The notes under the pieces are model-generated. The model was not told the origin of the DNA. It saw nothing but the letters and a program-made list of their open reading frames with translations, and searched no databases. A DNA stretch of 64,000 nt, taken from contig OZ059896.1 in assembly GCA_964057225.1 (NCBI GenBank), forward strand, positions 7,068,001 through 7,132,000, written 5' to 3'. The translations under genes and the position numbers were made by a program. The stretch's first letter is position 1. Each line of letters begins with the position of its first letter. This DNA is from Auanema rhodensis (taxonomy: Eukaryota > Nematoda > Chromadorea > Rhabditida > Rhabditidae). Below, piece after piece: positions 11,729 through 24,685 of this stretch.

Positions 11729-13617
11729 CTACTTGCGTCCAAAACGAATCAAAGGAGATGAAGCAGCTGGAGAACGTCCAAATCTCACAATTGGGGCTCC
11801 CATACTACGTCCAAATCTGAAATTTGTTAAATGATTTCTGATTATATGTTTATAGTTTGATTTGATAAATCACAAAAATATATTAGTTGTTTTAAAATAT
11901 TATTGAGAGAGAAACTACAGTACCTGATGAGAGGTGCTCCTGCACTTCTCTTTCCAAAACGGATGAGAGGTGAAGCTTCTGGTGCACGCCCAAATCTGAA
12001 AATGGATTGAAAGATTAAATTATTTTCAAAAACGAAATGAATTGCTTAGCAAAAAAATATCTAACTACCTGATTATAGGGGCGGATGCCTCTTCCATACT
12101 TCTTTTACCAAAACGAATTAATGGTGATGCCTCAGGAGCACGTCCAAATCTGAAAAAACGAAATATCGAAAAGTAAATATTGAACATTGCAAGCATATTT
12201 TTTTTATAAAATGATTAAAAAGAATTGATGATTTGATATGAATATCAGTTAGTTTTTTGCAAAAACCATTTGTATTATATTCAATATTTGCAATCTAATC
12301 TAATAATATTTATATGATCTTGTATCATCTTATATTTATGTTTATCATAAAGTTTAATTGGACTATCTTTTCAATCAAAGTTCTATATAAAGCTGGACAA
12401 GATGTTGAAACTTCACTCATTCGCCACATCTCGTCTTCAAACCAACATGCATCTCCAACTTATCTTTATCAGCTCTTTGGCTGTTATCATGCTAACTTCG
12501 GCTTGTGCTCCCCCAGCAAACCCTGCAGAACCAGAAAATGGTGGAGGAGAACGTAAACGTCGCTCTGTTGCTACTGTGGACGATTCAGCTTTCCTTTCTA
12601 TTACAATTGTCACTAATCAAGCTTTTAATGCCGAAACTAACACGGCTAACATGAACCGAGTACGTGATCTGATTGAAGCTTTTGAAGTTCATCATAACAT
12701 CACTTATGATGTTGATCGTCTCCAACATGAAGCTCGCTCAATTGGAGGAAAATTGGCTGTTCATTATCAGATGAATGAATCATGCCAGAAGGTAACCAAC
12801 TTTGTCAGCCAAATTCGTCAAGTTTACACAGAGATGATCGCCTACGGATTAATTCATTGCCCCGGACACGCATTAACTGTTGTTTAATTGCAATCAATAA
12901 ATTCATTTTTTATGTTAACTTTTCCTTTATTATATAATTTTAATTTTGTATATTATTCACCTAATTAGAGGAGCTGAAGCTTCTTGAGAACCAGATCGTT
13001 TGCCGAATCTAATCAATGGGGATGCCAACTCCTAAAAAGCAAAATTTTGCAAAAAAAAAAATAAAAAGCATCGCAAAGAGCAACTATATGTTATAACATT
13101 ACAAGATCTAATTGTAAAAATAAAATAAAAACATGTTTCTTTGTTCCATAATCCAAGAGTCAATCAGATATTCATAAGCTTTCATAAAAGTTTTACTATT
13201 TTGAAAAAAAAACGTAGGTTTACTTTTTTTTTCAAATGTTAACTAGTATATTGACAAATACTATTATTTTTTTTTATAGTATTGAATGTTATAAAGTTTA
13301 TTATCACCTCATATGATCTTCCAAAGCGGTAAATATCTTCACTTCTCTTTGATGTGGGATCTAAAACTAAAATGTTTACTATTATATATATATTTGTAGA
13401 ATTATGAAAAAAAAAACATATTTAATTGAATAATATTAAAAGATCAAAAGATAAAAGATCTCTTTACTCTGTAACTTTTAACTCAAATTGACTTACATTC
13501 GCCTTCAAGCATTCGGATCTCGCTGGAATCAAAAGCTTGTCCAACAGAAAGAACCGCAAGGAAAAGGCAGAAGCAAAAAGCTGTAGAAGAAGATGAATAG
13601 TATCTCGTAGACATCAT
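11729..13617 (-). CDS. flp-13: FMRFamide-like neuropeptide precursor, flp-13 type
   Basis: Secreted neuropeptide precursor. Six exons (13497-13617, 13308-13360, 12961-13031, 12069-12149, 11924-11995, 11729-11816) give 161 residues. A signal peptide is at the N-terminus. Nine peptides ending in Phe-Gly (Gly donates the amide) are separated by KR, GR or GK-R sites: SEDIYRFG, SYEELASPLIRFG, SGSQEASAPLIRFG, APEASPLIRFG (two copies), SMEEASAPIIRFG, SAGAPLIRFG, SMGAPIVRFG and SPAASSPLIRFG. The PLIRFG/APLIRFG core is characteristic of flp-13, whose known C. elegans products include APEASPFIRFamide; that gene acts in sleep-like quiescence (family knowledge). Three introns interrupt the codon of an RF-amide Arg at the same phase, which suggests that peptide exons were duplicated as units. 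SEDIYRFG is divergent and may be a spacer product. A plus-strand gene lies inside the 12150-12960 intron. Confidence 0.95.
12402..12887 (+). CDS. Intronless small secreted protein nested in flp-13 intron
   Basis: A 161-codon open frame; the alternative start at 12447 removes 15 residues and gives a better signal peptide (MHLQLIFISSLAVIML). Directly after the signal comes a short Cys/Pro stretch, then the basic cleavage-type site ERKRRS, so a mature chain of about 105 residues is likely. That chain is mostly amphipathic (RVRDLIEAFEVHH, VSQIRQVYTEMIAYGL) and has two Cys (ESCQK, LIHCPGH). TATATAAAG stands about 20 nt before the first ATG and AATAAA at 12896-12901, so this looks like a complete independent transcript unit rather than an antisense accident. 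It lies entirely within the host intron on the opposite strand. I do not recognise the family; a hormone-like or effector-like secreted protein is possible but unproven. Confidence 0.8.
   Translation: MLKLHSFATSRLQTNMHLQLIFISSLAVIMLTSACAPPANPAEPENGGGERKRRSVATVDDSAFLSITIVTNQAFNAETNTANMNRVRDLIEAFEVHHNITYDVDRLQHEARSIGGKLAVHYQMNESCQKVTNFVSQIRQVYTEMIAYGLIHCPGHALTVV
12896..12901 (+). terminator. Poly(A) signal of nested secreted gene
   Basis: AATAAA beginning 9 nt after the stop codon at 12887, still within the flp-13 host intron. Confidence 0.7.
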
Positions 13618-15150
13618 CGTTGTGCTGTTTTTCAAATTTATTTGATTAAAAGTAATAATTAAATAAATTTAAAAAGCTGAGTCCGTAAAGGATAGAATGT
13701 GTATATGTTGGCGTCGTCTGGTGACAGACAGAAGCCGGGGACCGAGTTTGACGTTGAACTGAAAAATGAATCTGAATGATATGCAGAGCATACGAGAGAG
13801 CAAAAGTATAAGAAAGAAAAAGAACTTCAATATACGGAAATTACTCTTCTAAATATGGTAATGAGAGAAGTTTAGATGAATTGATGATAGACATAGAAGA
13901 AGGAATATGAGGCGGAAAAAGAAGCATAAGATGTCTATTTGAAGACAAAATGAAAATGCCGGAAGATCAAATGGTGAAGAAAACTGGACGATGAGAGAAC
14001 AACAGAGGGCATTGCATCATCATTTACTCATTTGTTCCTGACGTATATATACTATATACTATATATACTATGCTATATATATATTATATATGATAGCTAT
14101 GATGGAATGAGCAATAAGCAATGTTAAGAGTAAGTGAAGCACTCAATAGTAGTGAGTTGTTGAACAGTTTAGTTGAAATGAGGCTGTACATGAAATATAA
14201 TAATATCAAATTACAAGTGGATATGCTTAAATACTGGAAATGACGTGCAATATCAAAATTAAACCAATATAGAATGATTAATAGGAAATTATGAAGTATG
14301 CTGTAAGATGTCTCAGGTAATTGAAGAGTATTTTAAGAAATAAAAAAAATGGCAATTTGATCTTTTGATCGTCGTTGATATAACCTTAAAGATTATGAAA
14401 TATATATATTAAAATACATCATATTTATTTAAAATAAGAAACATTTCAATATAATATACTAATAATATGAAATAATAATAAATTATTTATGAAAAACGTT
14501 TTTTTGGAGACAAATGAGACGAACGAAAAGATGATCTTGATGTCTCCTTCATCTTAATCCATTGGATGAAATTATGGAAAAGCTATTGAGAATAGTCAAG
14601 CTTTTCTTATTTTTCCCATCAAAATATATATTATATATATTTATAAATAAAAGAAAAAAAACTATTAGATCTTTATAAAACAAAATTTGTCAGAAAATAA
14701 AGTTAAAAGATTTCTGAAATAATTTACTATGTTATTTTGAATATTACAATGAGATTATGGTTTGAAGTAAATGAAATTAGTTGTTAAGGTAATACAAACT
14801 TCAACAACAAAAATTGAACTTAATACATTCAAATATTTCTTTTATGTTTTAATTAAATAATTCTTCTGACAGCTTTTAGTTTAAATCAATCTACAGATGT
14901 CTTTTGAATACATTTTTTAAAAAATACTTTGGAAGAAATTAAATTAGAAACCATTAGATGAATAGATGGGGGCGGTCGAAGCTTGATCAGTAGAGATAAT
15001 GAGTAAAATTAAAATTAGTTAGAAGTCAGATTTCGTTTTCCAACATTAAAAATTTAGAAAATGAATTTTATTCTTAGATATTGGTTTGATCACAAAATTG
15101 ATTTTGGTGGAAGAAGAGGAGAGACCACAACCTTATTTGAACCTATTAGC
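13618..15150. other. 5' flank of flp-13, no gene seen
   Basis: Upstream of the minus-strand flp-13 gene. It contains purine-rich and TA-rich stretches (TATA-type repeats at 14045-14085) and no supported exon. Regulatory DNA for a neuronal gene is plausible but no element was identified. Confidence 0.5.
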
Positions 15151-15400
15151 GTGATTTGATATCGAAGCAGCAGTTTACTTCAAAATGCCACTATTGGCTG
15201 CTCCTGAAGTATACAAAAGAGCTTAATATAGCTGGAGGCAAAGCGACGAATATAAAAACATCACATTTCGGCTACCGAGATCAGCTTCCGACATTGATGT
15301 CGTTCTCCGCATTCGTTCGTCCCTGCGTAAACCGGAAGCAGAACGCTGGGAATTTTCATCAGTAAGCTGTTTGCTATTGGCTTTGCCAAAGCACGGTATC
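15150..15400. other. GC-richer island in gene-poor DNA
   Basis: Base composition here is clearly higher in GC than the flanks. A 69-codon open frame (15156-15365) crosses it but has no matching splice signals or recognisable motif. It could be a regulatory island, a noncoding RNA or an old exon; nothing seen decides between these. Confidence 0.3.
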
Positions 15401-15679
15401 CAGGAAAATTCATAGTAGCAATCTTGAAGATATAGGTTTTTTGAAATAACTACCAGACAAGGTAGGAAAAGGCAATGTAAATGAGACTTGAAGTTAGGCT
15501 GATGGAGAATATATACGGGTCTGATGTAGATCGGAAATCAGACTATGATCTAGATTCTATTTATTATATTATATTATGTCTATATGCATATACATATATA
15601 CCTCTTACAAAGATAAGAGACGTGTTTTGTAAAATAGATGGATACCATAAAGAGAAGTAGCTACGTCAACCAATTGAGT

Positions 15680-15687
15680 TGACGTCA
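15680..15687. promoter_or_regulatory. CRE-type palindrome TGACGTCA
   Basis: A perfect 8-bp CREB/ATF site about 2 kb upstream of the flp-13 start. Function is inferred only from the match. Confidence 0.35.
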
Positions 15688-18600
15688 GAAACATGAGCTG
15701 TCGCTAATGTTATCTGGAGAGCATATGAGGTCTGTTTGAGATAATTCAACTCAGAAAATTCAACAATAAACCTATAAATGAGCAATTTGTCTTTTGTTTC
15801 AAGTTATGGAAGTAGTATGAAAGCAAAACAGTGGAAGATAGGGAAGTCTACATTATGAGAGAGAAGGAATCATTGCAGAGAGGGAGGGCAGCAAGTGGTG
15901 GGAGGAGATTTCGACAAGGTAATTGAAGATGGAATCCTAACCATGATGAGACTTTTCCCAAAGTTTATTCATATAAAGATGAACTATACTTAATATGTTC
16001 CTGTTCAGGTTATATCTTTTCTCTCCCACTTTTCTATTTTTCTCTTTTACAGAATATAAAATGTCATTTTTCTTCCACCCTCACCAATTTAACATCTAAC
16101 ACAACTAGTTAATTTAATTTTTTGTTATATTTGAGAACAATTATAAATAAAAAAGAATCTAAAATAAATAAAAAAAGTTTTTCGATATATTAAGAGAATT
16201 CTATCACATCATATTTTCGATTTTTAGTGAATTATGAAAGCACACAGTGAAATTACAATATTTGAAATATGATTGAGTATGTTCATTAAAGATAATAAAC
16301 TTTATTTTTGTAAAATTTTTAATGATTTTCTTATATTTCTAAAATTAAATATATTTATTTATATCTAATTTGAATTCATAAGATTATTTCATAAAATATC
16401 TATATATTTATATATAGAATATAAAAATATATTATATTTAAATTTATAAGTATATAAATATGTATTAATTTTAATTTTTCTTTTATTCTAATTCAATAAT
16501 CAATATTTTTCTTTTTTTTTCTTTTAAAGGTAAAATATTTAAAGTACTTTTCATTATTTCGTTTTAGAATACTAATGATTACAGTTTAATAGAATGGAAA
16601 TATATGGATGAATGTATTATGTTTACGATAGAGATAGAAGAGATCTATTATATATTTTATTTATTTAAAAATTAATTTTAAACTAATTTTATTCTTTTTC
16701 TTTTATATTTTTTATTTATTTTTTTAAATATAATATTCTATATAGTATATCTAAAGTACCAAACTTCTTCTACTTGAATACTAAGCTTTCAAACTACAAA
16801 CGTTAATTTAATATATATTTTTTTGTAAAAAGTCAAAACACAAACGTTTTCGTTTTTTAATTGAAATAAAGAAAAATATTTAGTAAGAGTTTAGCAAGAA
16901 ATACAAGGAATATATGGTCAATAATTATTATATTTTGATTCTACAAATATTATTTCGTTCTTTGATTTAAATTATATAATATATGTCAGAATATGAAAAT
17001 TTATTTTGATGTATATAACTATATATATTATATAATTTGACTTTTTATCATAAAAATATGAATAAGTAAGTATATATGCATTTGAAAATAAGCTTAATTT
17101 CAAAGACAGATTTACTTACTTATTCATATGACATACTTAATTATCAATTAAGTCTTTGTTGAAATAACTCTTCAGAATCACTTGAATTTAAACATAATTT
17201 GTATATACATAAGTACTTCTAATGACCTTATGATGATGAATATATTCAAAAATTATTTTAACATCAGTATGGAAATAAAGAGAATCATTCAAAAGACATG
17301 TTGTTATGTATACAACCAAAAATACATAAACTAATTAAAAGAAACTTTTTTTTCTTTTTTTCCACAATTATTGAGATTATTTCTAAAAGTTTAATAAGAA
17401 AAGTATCATCAATTCAATATACAATATGACTGAAGTTGGTCAAGATGACACACCACATGCAAAGACAAACGAGAAATGGTGGTCGGCTTAGAAATTGTTG
17501 AATACTATCATATTTCATGAACTAACTTACCTACATACATCCATATACATATGTTTCTTTCATATTTTACATGAAAATACCTATCACACATCAATTTTGT
17601 TTTAAAATTTCAACTATACAACCAGTAGAGCATGTTGTTGATGAACCCAAAAATAAAAATTCTGCCATAGCGGATCAGGAAAAGCAGGCGTTCAGCCGAA
17701 AAAACATTTTCTCTCTTTAACTTAAAGAAATCGAATTACTTGAATATAATTATGGTTTTTAAATACAAAGACAAAGGATAATTTTATACACAATCGTGTT
17801 TCAAAAAGGTTTTTTTTAACTTAAAAAGTAAGACATTTAACTCTTCATACATTATCTAATATTCTCTCAGAAAAAAGAAGATGAAGTTATAACAACCAAA
17901 AGCAAGGTACATCCGCCTTTTTAGAAACAAAAAAATTTAAAATGATGTGTACAAAGAAATAAGTTGTTCTTAAAGAACAATAGAAGAGTTTAAACATTAT
18001 TAATGAAAGTGCTTTTAATAGAGATTTCAAAAAAAAAAAAAAAAAAGAAGTTAATTCTTGGTCGTTAGCTCGTTAACAGATCTAAAAAGCTGAAGCATGT
18101 TTTTAGATTTTGGCAATAGAGATGACGAGAAAAAGAAAAGGAAGACAACAATATTCATATTAAAATACATCAAAGATCCGTATATCTTGTATGACTTCTG
18201 GATTGGGAACAACGTTTTTAAAATTAATTTCAAAAAATGAATTCAAAAAATAATATGAATGAATCTGAACAACTATATATGAGTATATATATTTATATAT
18301 TATATATAGTTATATAGATATATACTTATATTACTATTATATGTATCTTGTTTATTTATTTATTTGCTACTATCTATTTCTTTAGCATAGTATTATTCCA
18401 GGATCAAATAGAGAAAAAGAGAGGTTTGAGAAGAAAACAATTAGCTTACGTACTCGAGAAAGACAATAAAAAAGTGATAAAAATAGAGAAAAAATAATTT
18501 TTTTGGCACTAATTTCATATAATTTTACCTTATAATTCATAGCATATCAAATATCAATTTTTTAAATTATTAAACATAGATAATGTGGACCTAAAAAGAA

Positions 18601-18716
18601 GCTTAGCTAGATGCAATACACGAAGAGATTTGCTGTCATGATTACTCCATTTTCAATTTTATATGCATCATGCAGGCGGTACTCAAAAACCTAAAATGAA
18701 AACAAAGAATTGAGAA

Positions 18717-18762
18717 AGAGAGAGAGAGAGAGAGAAAAGCTGAAGAGAGAGAGAGAGAGAGA
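18717..18762. repeat. (GA)n microsatellite, interrupted
   Basis: Two GA runs separated by a short AAAAGCTGAA interruption. Confidence 0.85.
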
Positions 18763-20218
18763 TCGGATAAAGAGGAAAGAGGGTGAAGTGAGATTTTCGA
18801 AAATATCAAACGCAATTTCTGATTTCACCTGATCATTGCTAATAATATTGACATTTGATACTTTTCCGTACTCATGTGCATTGTTTTATAATTCTATTTC
18901 ATTTTCATCTATTCTTACATTCTCACCATCTTAATATATTCATCCTCTACTATCTGTACTTGCTTATATTATAATATAATCATCTAACTATTTCTTTCAT
19001 ACAGACAATGTACTCATAAACTTTCTGCAACAAAAAATCAAATTATCATATTAAAATAATTTTTATAAAAATATAATATACTATTTTCTATATTATATTT
19101 TAAACTAATATATGTATAGTATTTACATATAAATATTTTTAAATTTATTATATTAAATAAAAACTTTGTCTTTAGAATTATGTTACCATAAGTATAGAAT
19201 AAAAACTCAGATAGTATAAAGCTTAATTCTTCAGAATTCGTGCAAAAAAAAAAGATTGGAAATAAGCTAAAACGTTAAAGAACAAAAACACATATATGTA
19301 TATTATAATTTATAAATATATGTATGTATGTAATATGCTATTAAAAGAATGAACAGTATGCTTGATAATCTAATCATGTAACTATTCCTATTTTTTGATT
19401 ATAAAATAATTTTTGAAAAACATTTCTCTTGTATTTTAATTTGGAAACAACATAATACTATATGTTCAAATGATCTAGTAAAGTGAAGCTGAATACTTAA
19501 TATAAGTAATATTTAAATGCTAGCTTTTTCACAACAATATATAGTATATAATTAAGAATATTAGATAAGTAATAGATAAGATCAAGAAGAAAAAAAATCA
19601 TATTAGTAAAAGAATAAAAGTACTATATGTACTAAGAAGTAAAAGTTCTAAACTAAAATATTCGAAATTTAATCAAATGCAACCGATATAAAAGTATCAT
19701 ACATCATTAAATGAATTTTTCCACGTAAATTTTCACGTAGTTTAATCAGAGATACGTTATTAAGGTCATGACGTATTTAGAAGTTTATATAAATATAAAT
19801 AAATAAGAAGATAAAGCATATTGAAATATATAAAATACGAAATATTCTTTGAATATGTATTACATACTTTTTTTTTGTATTTTTCGTTTTAATTAATTAT
19901 ATTATATATAAGAATGTGACTCACATGAGGAATGAAACAAATTAAAAATAAAGATTAAAGCAAAACACGAGTTTCATAAAAAAATTTGATTTTTTACGGT
20001 TCATTCCACTGTTCCGCCTACATAGTTGTCTTTGAAAACTTCTCAACACTGCAATGAATTCTCTTCATCACAATATATTTGGAAGTTTACCATTTAAAAA
20101 ACTGTAGAAGGATACTAAAACAGGTAAACTATATGAAAAATACGGCAATGTAGAGACGGCTGCTATTCTTTGAAGTTCATATAATATTAAAAACAATAAA
20201 ATAGCTTTGATATACGTA

Positions 20219-20221
<3 letters not shown>

Positions 20222-20251
<30 letters not shown>
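20222..20251. repeat. (TA)n microsatellite
   Basis: Perfect TA dinucleotides in the gene-poor region. Confidence 0.9.
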
Positions 20252-20253
<2 letters not shown>

Positions 20254-20693
20254 TAATATATATGAAAATTAGATATGCTATAAATGTATATGTTCCTATA
20301 TGATTCAGTTTTGCAGATGCAATTAACTAAGCTTTCTTCATGAAGTACTGCAAAACCGTATTACTTCACCAATAATCTCGACGATGCAAATGAAAATCAG
20401 GTTGTATATCAGGAAAGCAACAGAAGCATGAGTATTAGTTGAGTTGGAACTAATCGGGATTGACATGTTGAGGTAAAGATATCACCATAACATCGAATAG
20501 GATAACGCATAGCTTGCTACTGGAGATTCCAGGAGGGGGCCATTGCCAATGAAAGCTAAATCAGAATTCTATCAGCTTTTGAAGCTAAAGGCTCCACCCA
20601 TTCACCTCCTCTTCTTGATTAAATTCATCGTCATGGTCATTATGGAAAGATCACAACGGTGAACTCCGCCTACAAAATTAAACGAAAAACTAA

Positions 20694-20701
20694 TGACGTC
20701 A
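20694..20701. promoter_or_regulatory. CRE-type palindrome TGACGTCA
   Basis: Second perfect CREB/ATF site, at the edge of a GC-richer block (20330-20700) in otherwise AT-rich DNA. Strand and target gene cannot be assigned. Confidence 0.35.
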
Positions 20702-21899
20702 GCTATAACTTGGAAATATTATGAAATTAAAGAAAAAATACAAAAAATATGTGAGAAAATAACGAGGATATTTAGAGAAGAATGTCTGCTGCAAATGCTG
20801 GTAAATAGAAAAAACATATTTTATTTTGTCTGTTGTTATACAATATGGAACTTGTAAGTTCATTAAGAATTCTTTGTTACTTGCTTAAGGACTGATACAC
20901 TTATCATTCAGCATCTGTTTCTCAAAATGCCTGATATCTGATGTCATGTTTGAATGAAATGTTTAGTTACTGTCAACTTCTTTATATGTATATTTAATAC
21001 AAATTTTATGTATATTTAATGAATTTTCCTAGAAAAATTCATAAGAAATCATGAATATTACAATTGCAGTTATGAAAGTTGTAACTGTTAAAATCAAATG
21101 CATCTAAAAACATAAATGGACAACAGCCATATGTACCACAAAACAAAAAATAAGAAAAATATATCGCTCTCAAACATAAGCATCAACTCTATTTAGCGAA
21201 TTTCAATTTTTTTTTTCAAATTTTTCAAAGATGTTCTTCACACGAGACATTGTGGGAAGAAAAGCAATATGTTATACATTTCGATGCACAATTATCAGCT
21301 TCTAGCTTGAAACCTTATACGAACTACATTCGTTTTTCTTTTAAAAAAAAGAGAAAAAAATCGTTGTGGTCATTCAGTTGGTTCAATTGTTCTATTTAAT
21401 TCTAATGAAAAATAACATTAAAAATAATGTTGTTTTCTCAATATTCAGGATATTTTCAGCTGTATAATACCTGAACTTTGATAAATTATAAATTTTAATA
21501 ATCTACCAGTATAAAATGTACAAGATGAGATAATGTTTGATATTTATGATATTCTTATTCAAGACTACAAATGAGTTTCTCATTTTCATACACACAGTTA
21601 TCTTTGAAATAGCACTTTTTTTCAATAAAAGCAATGCATTGTCCTTTTAGACTTCAATCTCGCTTTTAATTTGAAAATTCGTGTTTAATAAAGGTATATA
21701 TTACTTTTCTTTTTGTAATTTTTTATATTATTTTAGTATATTTGTATCTACATAAATCAACTATCTAATTTATATAATAGGAATGAATAAAGCTAAATAC
21801 ATATACCACTCACTTCATTATCGTTATTATAACTACGGTATATGTACGTATATTGAAGCTTTCTCTCTTCATATAAACCAAATTTTACTAATAGATTTG

Positions 21900-22195
21900 A
21901 AGCTATTATGTTGTTCTTCCTACCAATACGAAGATGCTTTAGCAGTACAATCTCTATTAAGAGGAAATGAACCTGAATTTGGTTATTTAGCGCATAATAG
22001 AAGCTTTTAGTCAAATTGATAGTAGGCGAGATGCGACAAAACAATCAAATCATGATACCGCCAATGAATTTAAATCAACACAGTACTTTACGCAAAACAC
22101 AAAGATTCTCCTAATTTTTTTTTTCCAATTTTGAAGTATATTTTGGAATTTTACAACGGAAATGGAACTGGTCATTACGATGTCTCGTTGCAGTA
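21900..22195 (+). pseudogene. Possible decayed or unassembled coding segment
   Basis: Two open stretches in different frames read like protein. One ends in LLRGNEPEFGYLAHNRSF (stop at 22008-22010). Another, after a possible acceptor near 22134, reads FYNGNGTGHYDVSLQYF and then stops. The GHYDV block resembles the catalytic His region of OTU-type cysteine proteases, but this is one short motif. No start codon or complete exon chain could be built; a short first-exon-like MSAANA with a donor at 20782-20800 lies about 1.1 kb upstream without matching phase. It may be a remnant or an unresolved gene. Confidence 0.25.
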
Positions 22196-22906
22196 TTTCT
22201 CCCATTAACTCCAAATTTGAAAAAAAAATTTTGAATATATTCTAGGTTCATTTTGAATTTTCGTATAAATAATAGCGTAAATGATCTCAAAGTAATAGAG
22301 ACAGCTTTTAAAGAAAAATTCAAACTTACCACTTACATCTCAGTTTCAATATAATTTTAACTAATAAGAAAAATCTAACCAACATTCGGTAAATATTAAT
22401 TGGTCATCGAGTTGCCTGCGGCTATTTAAAGATTCTAAGTGGACAAAACATAGGCTCAATTCCTCATTTTAATATAGTTTTAAGGATTAAAATCTTGGAA
22501 AAGAAATTTTATTGATAGTTATATATATACATATATATATATATATAACGTCCTGAATATATGTGCAAACGAAGGAAGCTAAGAGCAGAACGAGAATCGT
22601 ATAACTACATGTTAATGCAAAAGAATGGAGTTCTAAAACTAACGTAGAACATTAGCAATAACCAAGCATATCCCGAGAAAAAATTAGAATACTGTCGTAC
22701 TTCAAGGCAAGTAGGGAAAATTATTTGGCTAGAAATGTCTTTAAACTTATTGGAAGGCAAGAGCTATTTTAACAACAGGCAAGATAACAAATTAAGTCTA
22801 AGAGAGCAATATAAAGAATTAGAATTATACAAAAACAATTTAACGGATTCAATATTTAAATCCGTGTAATTTGATCTAGAATACAGATAGGAGATTATCA
22901 CAAGCT

Positions 22907-24685
22907 TCAAACTTCTTTTTTCGAGGTAACAAGCCCAGTAACCAAGCGGAACACCTGAAATATTCATAAGTAAGCTTTTTGCGGTAGTTTTCCAGATGCT
23001 GATGCTTCAGCTTTGAGAAAAAAGAAGGCAAACAATATAAATAACATTTTGATTACTTACCCCACCAATAGTTTGGAAAACTCGACTACTCTCAAACTGT
23101 CCTGTTCCCCAAAACCGGAATTCTTCTTCCTTGGCATATTTTCTCTTCATTCTTGATCGTAGACTCATTTTAGGATTTGTAGCGAAATCGTACATCATCC
23201 AAACCCAGCTATCATGTACTTTCAGACCATTATAGTATTCGGGTGCAATTTGACGAACCTAAACAATATAGATTGTTTATAAGAAGGATATTTGAAAGGT
23301 ATGAAATAAATTTGCTTAAATTTCAAATATAGTAAATACATATTGAATTGGCTGATGAATTACTTGAAGGTCAATAAATAAGTTATAATGCCAATTGAAA
23401 ATGAATTGTATTATATTACTAAAGAAGTAGTTAGTAACATAATCCAATTATGACTTAAGACTATAGAAAAAACTATAATAGGAGAATATGAAAAAAAACT
23501 TGAAATAATATAGAGCGCATTCAGGGATTGTTCAAAAAAAGTTTTTTTTCTCATAAATCAATATTGGACTAAATGCTTACTTTGGGTAGATTACAGCCCG
23601 GAATGAATGGGAAATCGTGATGTTCAACATGATAACCAACGTTGAAGGTAACCTTATTAATTGGCCCATAATAACTGCAAATTTCTTTATAAATAAAGCT
23701 ATAAAATGAAACAAAAATACCTGTAGGTTTCCTGACCAGGCTCAAAAATATAATGTTCTGAAACGTAATGACCAGCAAGAGGATGTAGACCCATTCCAAG
23801 TACAAAGCCGATGACAAGATAAGCCATAGCTTTTGGTCCCAGAGTATAGTAAATAGTTAAGTCAAAAAGCAACTGGATCATAAGATTTACAATTTCAAGA
23901 TCAGTCAAAGACTAAAAAGTAAAATTAATTAATCAAATCGTGCTTCTTCATTTACCTTAGGATAGATAAGGAAAGGTCTAGTTCCATAGAAAACAGGTTG
24001 TAAAAACATCCATACGGTTTTACCAAAAGTATTATTAAAAACGCGGGCCTCGAATTCAGTTGGTACATCGGTATCAATAATATCCTCTCCTAAAGAAAAT
24101 AAAAATTACTAATATTTCAAAATATTTCAAAGATGAAACCTAAATTCCTATGGTGTTCAAGATGGTACTTCTTGAAAGATATGGAAATTGGAATGAGTAG
24201 AGGTAAATTTGCAACAAAGCCGAATATTCTGTTCTGGAAACTACTATAATTATTGATGATTACTGAAATTTTCAAACAGCAAGAGGTTTAGCACATCCAA
24301 AAGCCTGGTTATGACTGATTTCATGAATCGCCAACGTTAAGGAGTGATTGAATGTTCCTGATACCAGATAAGCTTGTAAAATAATAAGAAGCCAGTCAGA
24401 ATCTTCAAATTATTATATTGTAAAATAAAAACATTTGTAAACATACCTTTTAACAAATAGGCAAAGAAAATCTGAGCTAAAACCATACATACTACAACGA
24501 TCTTAAACGCTGGATCTTGCCCAAAGAGTTCTTTTATTTCCGGATGTTTTTTCAGTATCTCTACTCTTCTAAAATTTTAAATGATATGTAAAAGGAGGAT
24601 TAGATGATTCGAGTAAATACCTGGTCGCATGAGGTTCTTCCGTATATGACCATTGAAAATCCGCTTTGGTTACGGCTTGACCCAT
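22907..24685 (-). CDS. DEGS1: Sphingolipid delta(4)-desaturase (dihydroceramide desaturase)
   Basis: ER-membrane fatty-acyl desaturase that introduces the 4,5 double bond of dihydroceramide to form ceramide. Nine exons (24621-24685, 24447-24568, 24278-24402, 24140-24233, 23956-24089, 23721-23911, 23581-23674, 23061-23258, 22907-22954) give 356 residues. The N-terminus has the family pattern: M-G start followed by [15 protein letters not shown]. All three histidine boxes are present: HEISH (exon 3), HLEHH (exon 4) and HVEHH (exon 7), which bind the di-iron centre. Several hydrophobic segments lie between them. Gly2 fits the N-myristoylation reported for mammalian DEGS1. An acceptor (cctattacag) lies 10 nt before the ATG, suiting trans-splicing. 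It lies downstream of mrpl-1 on the same strand with about 420 bp between the coding parts. The C-terminal tail past box three is about 70 residues and Lys/Arg-rich. Confidence 0.95.

Larger units (their letters stand above)
15688..20330. other. Long AT-rich gene-poor region
   Basis: About 4.6 kb of AT-rich sequence with homopolymer and TA-rich runs. I found no exon pair, no repeat array beyond microsatellites and no RNA gene. Confidence 0.55.
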
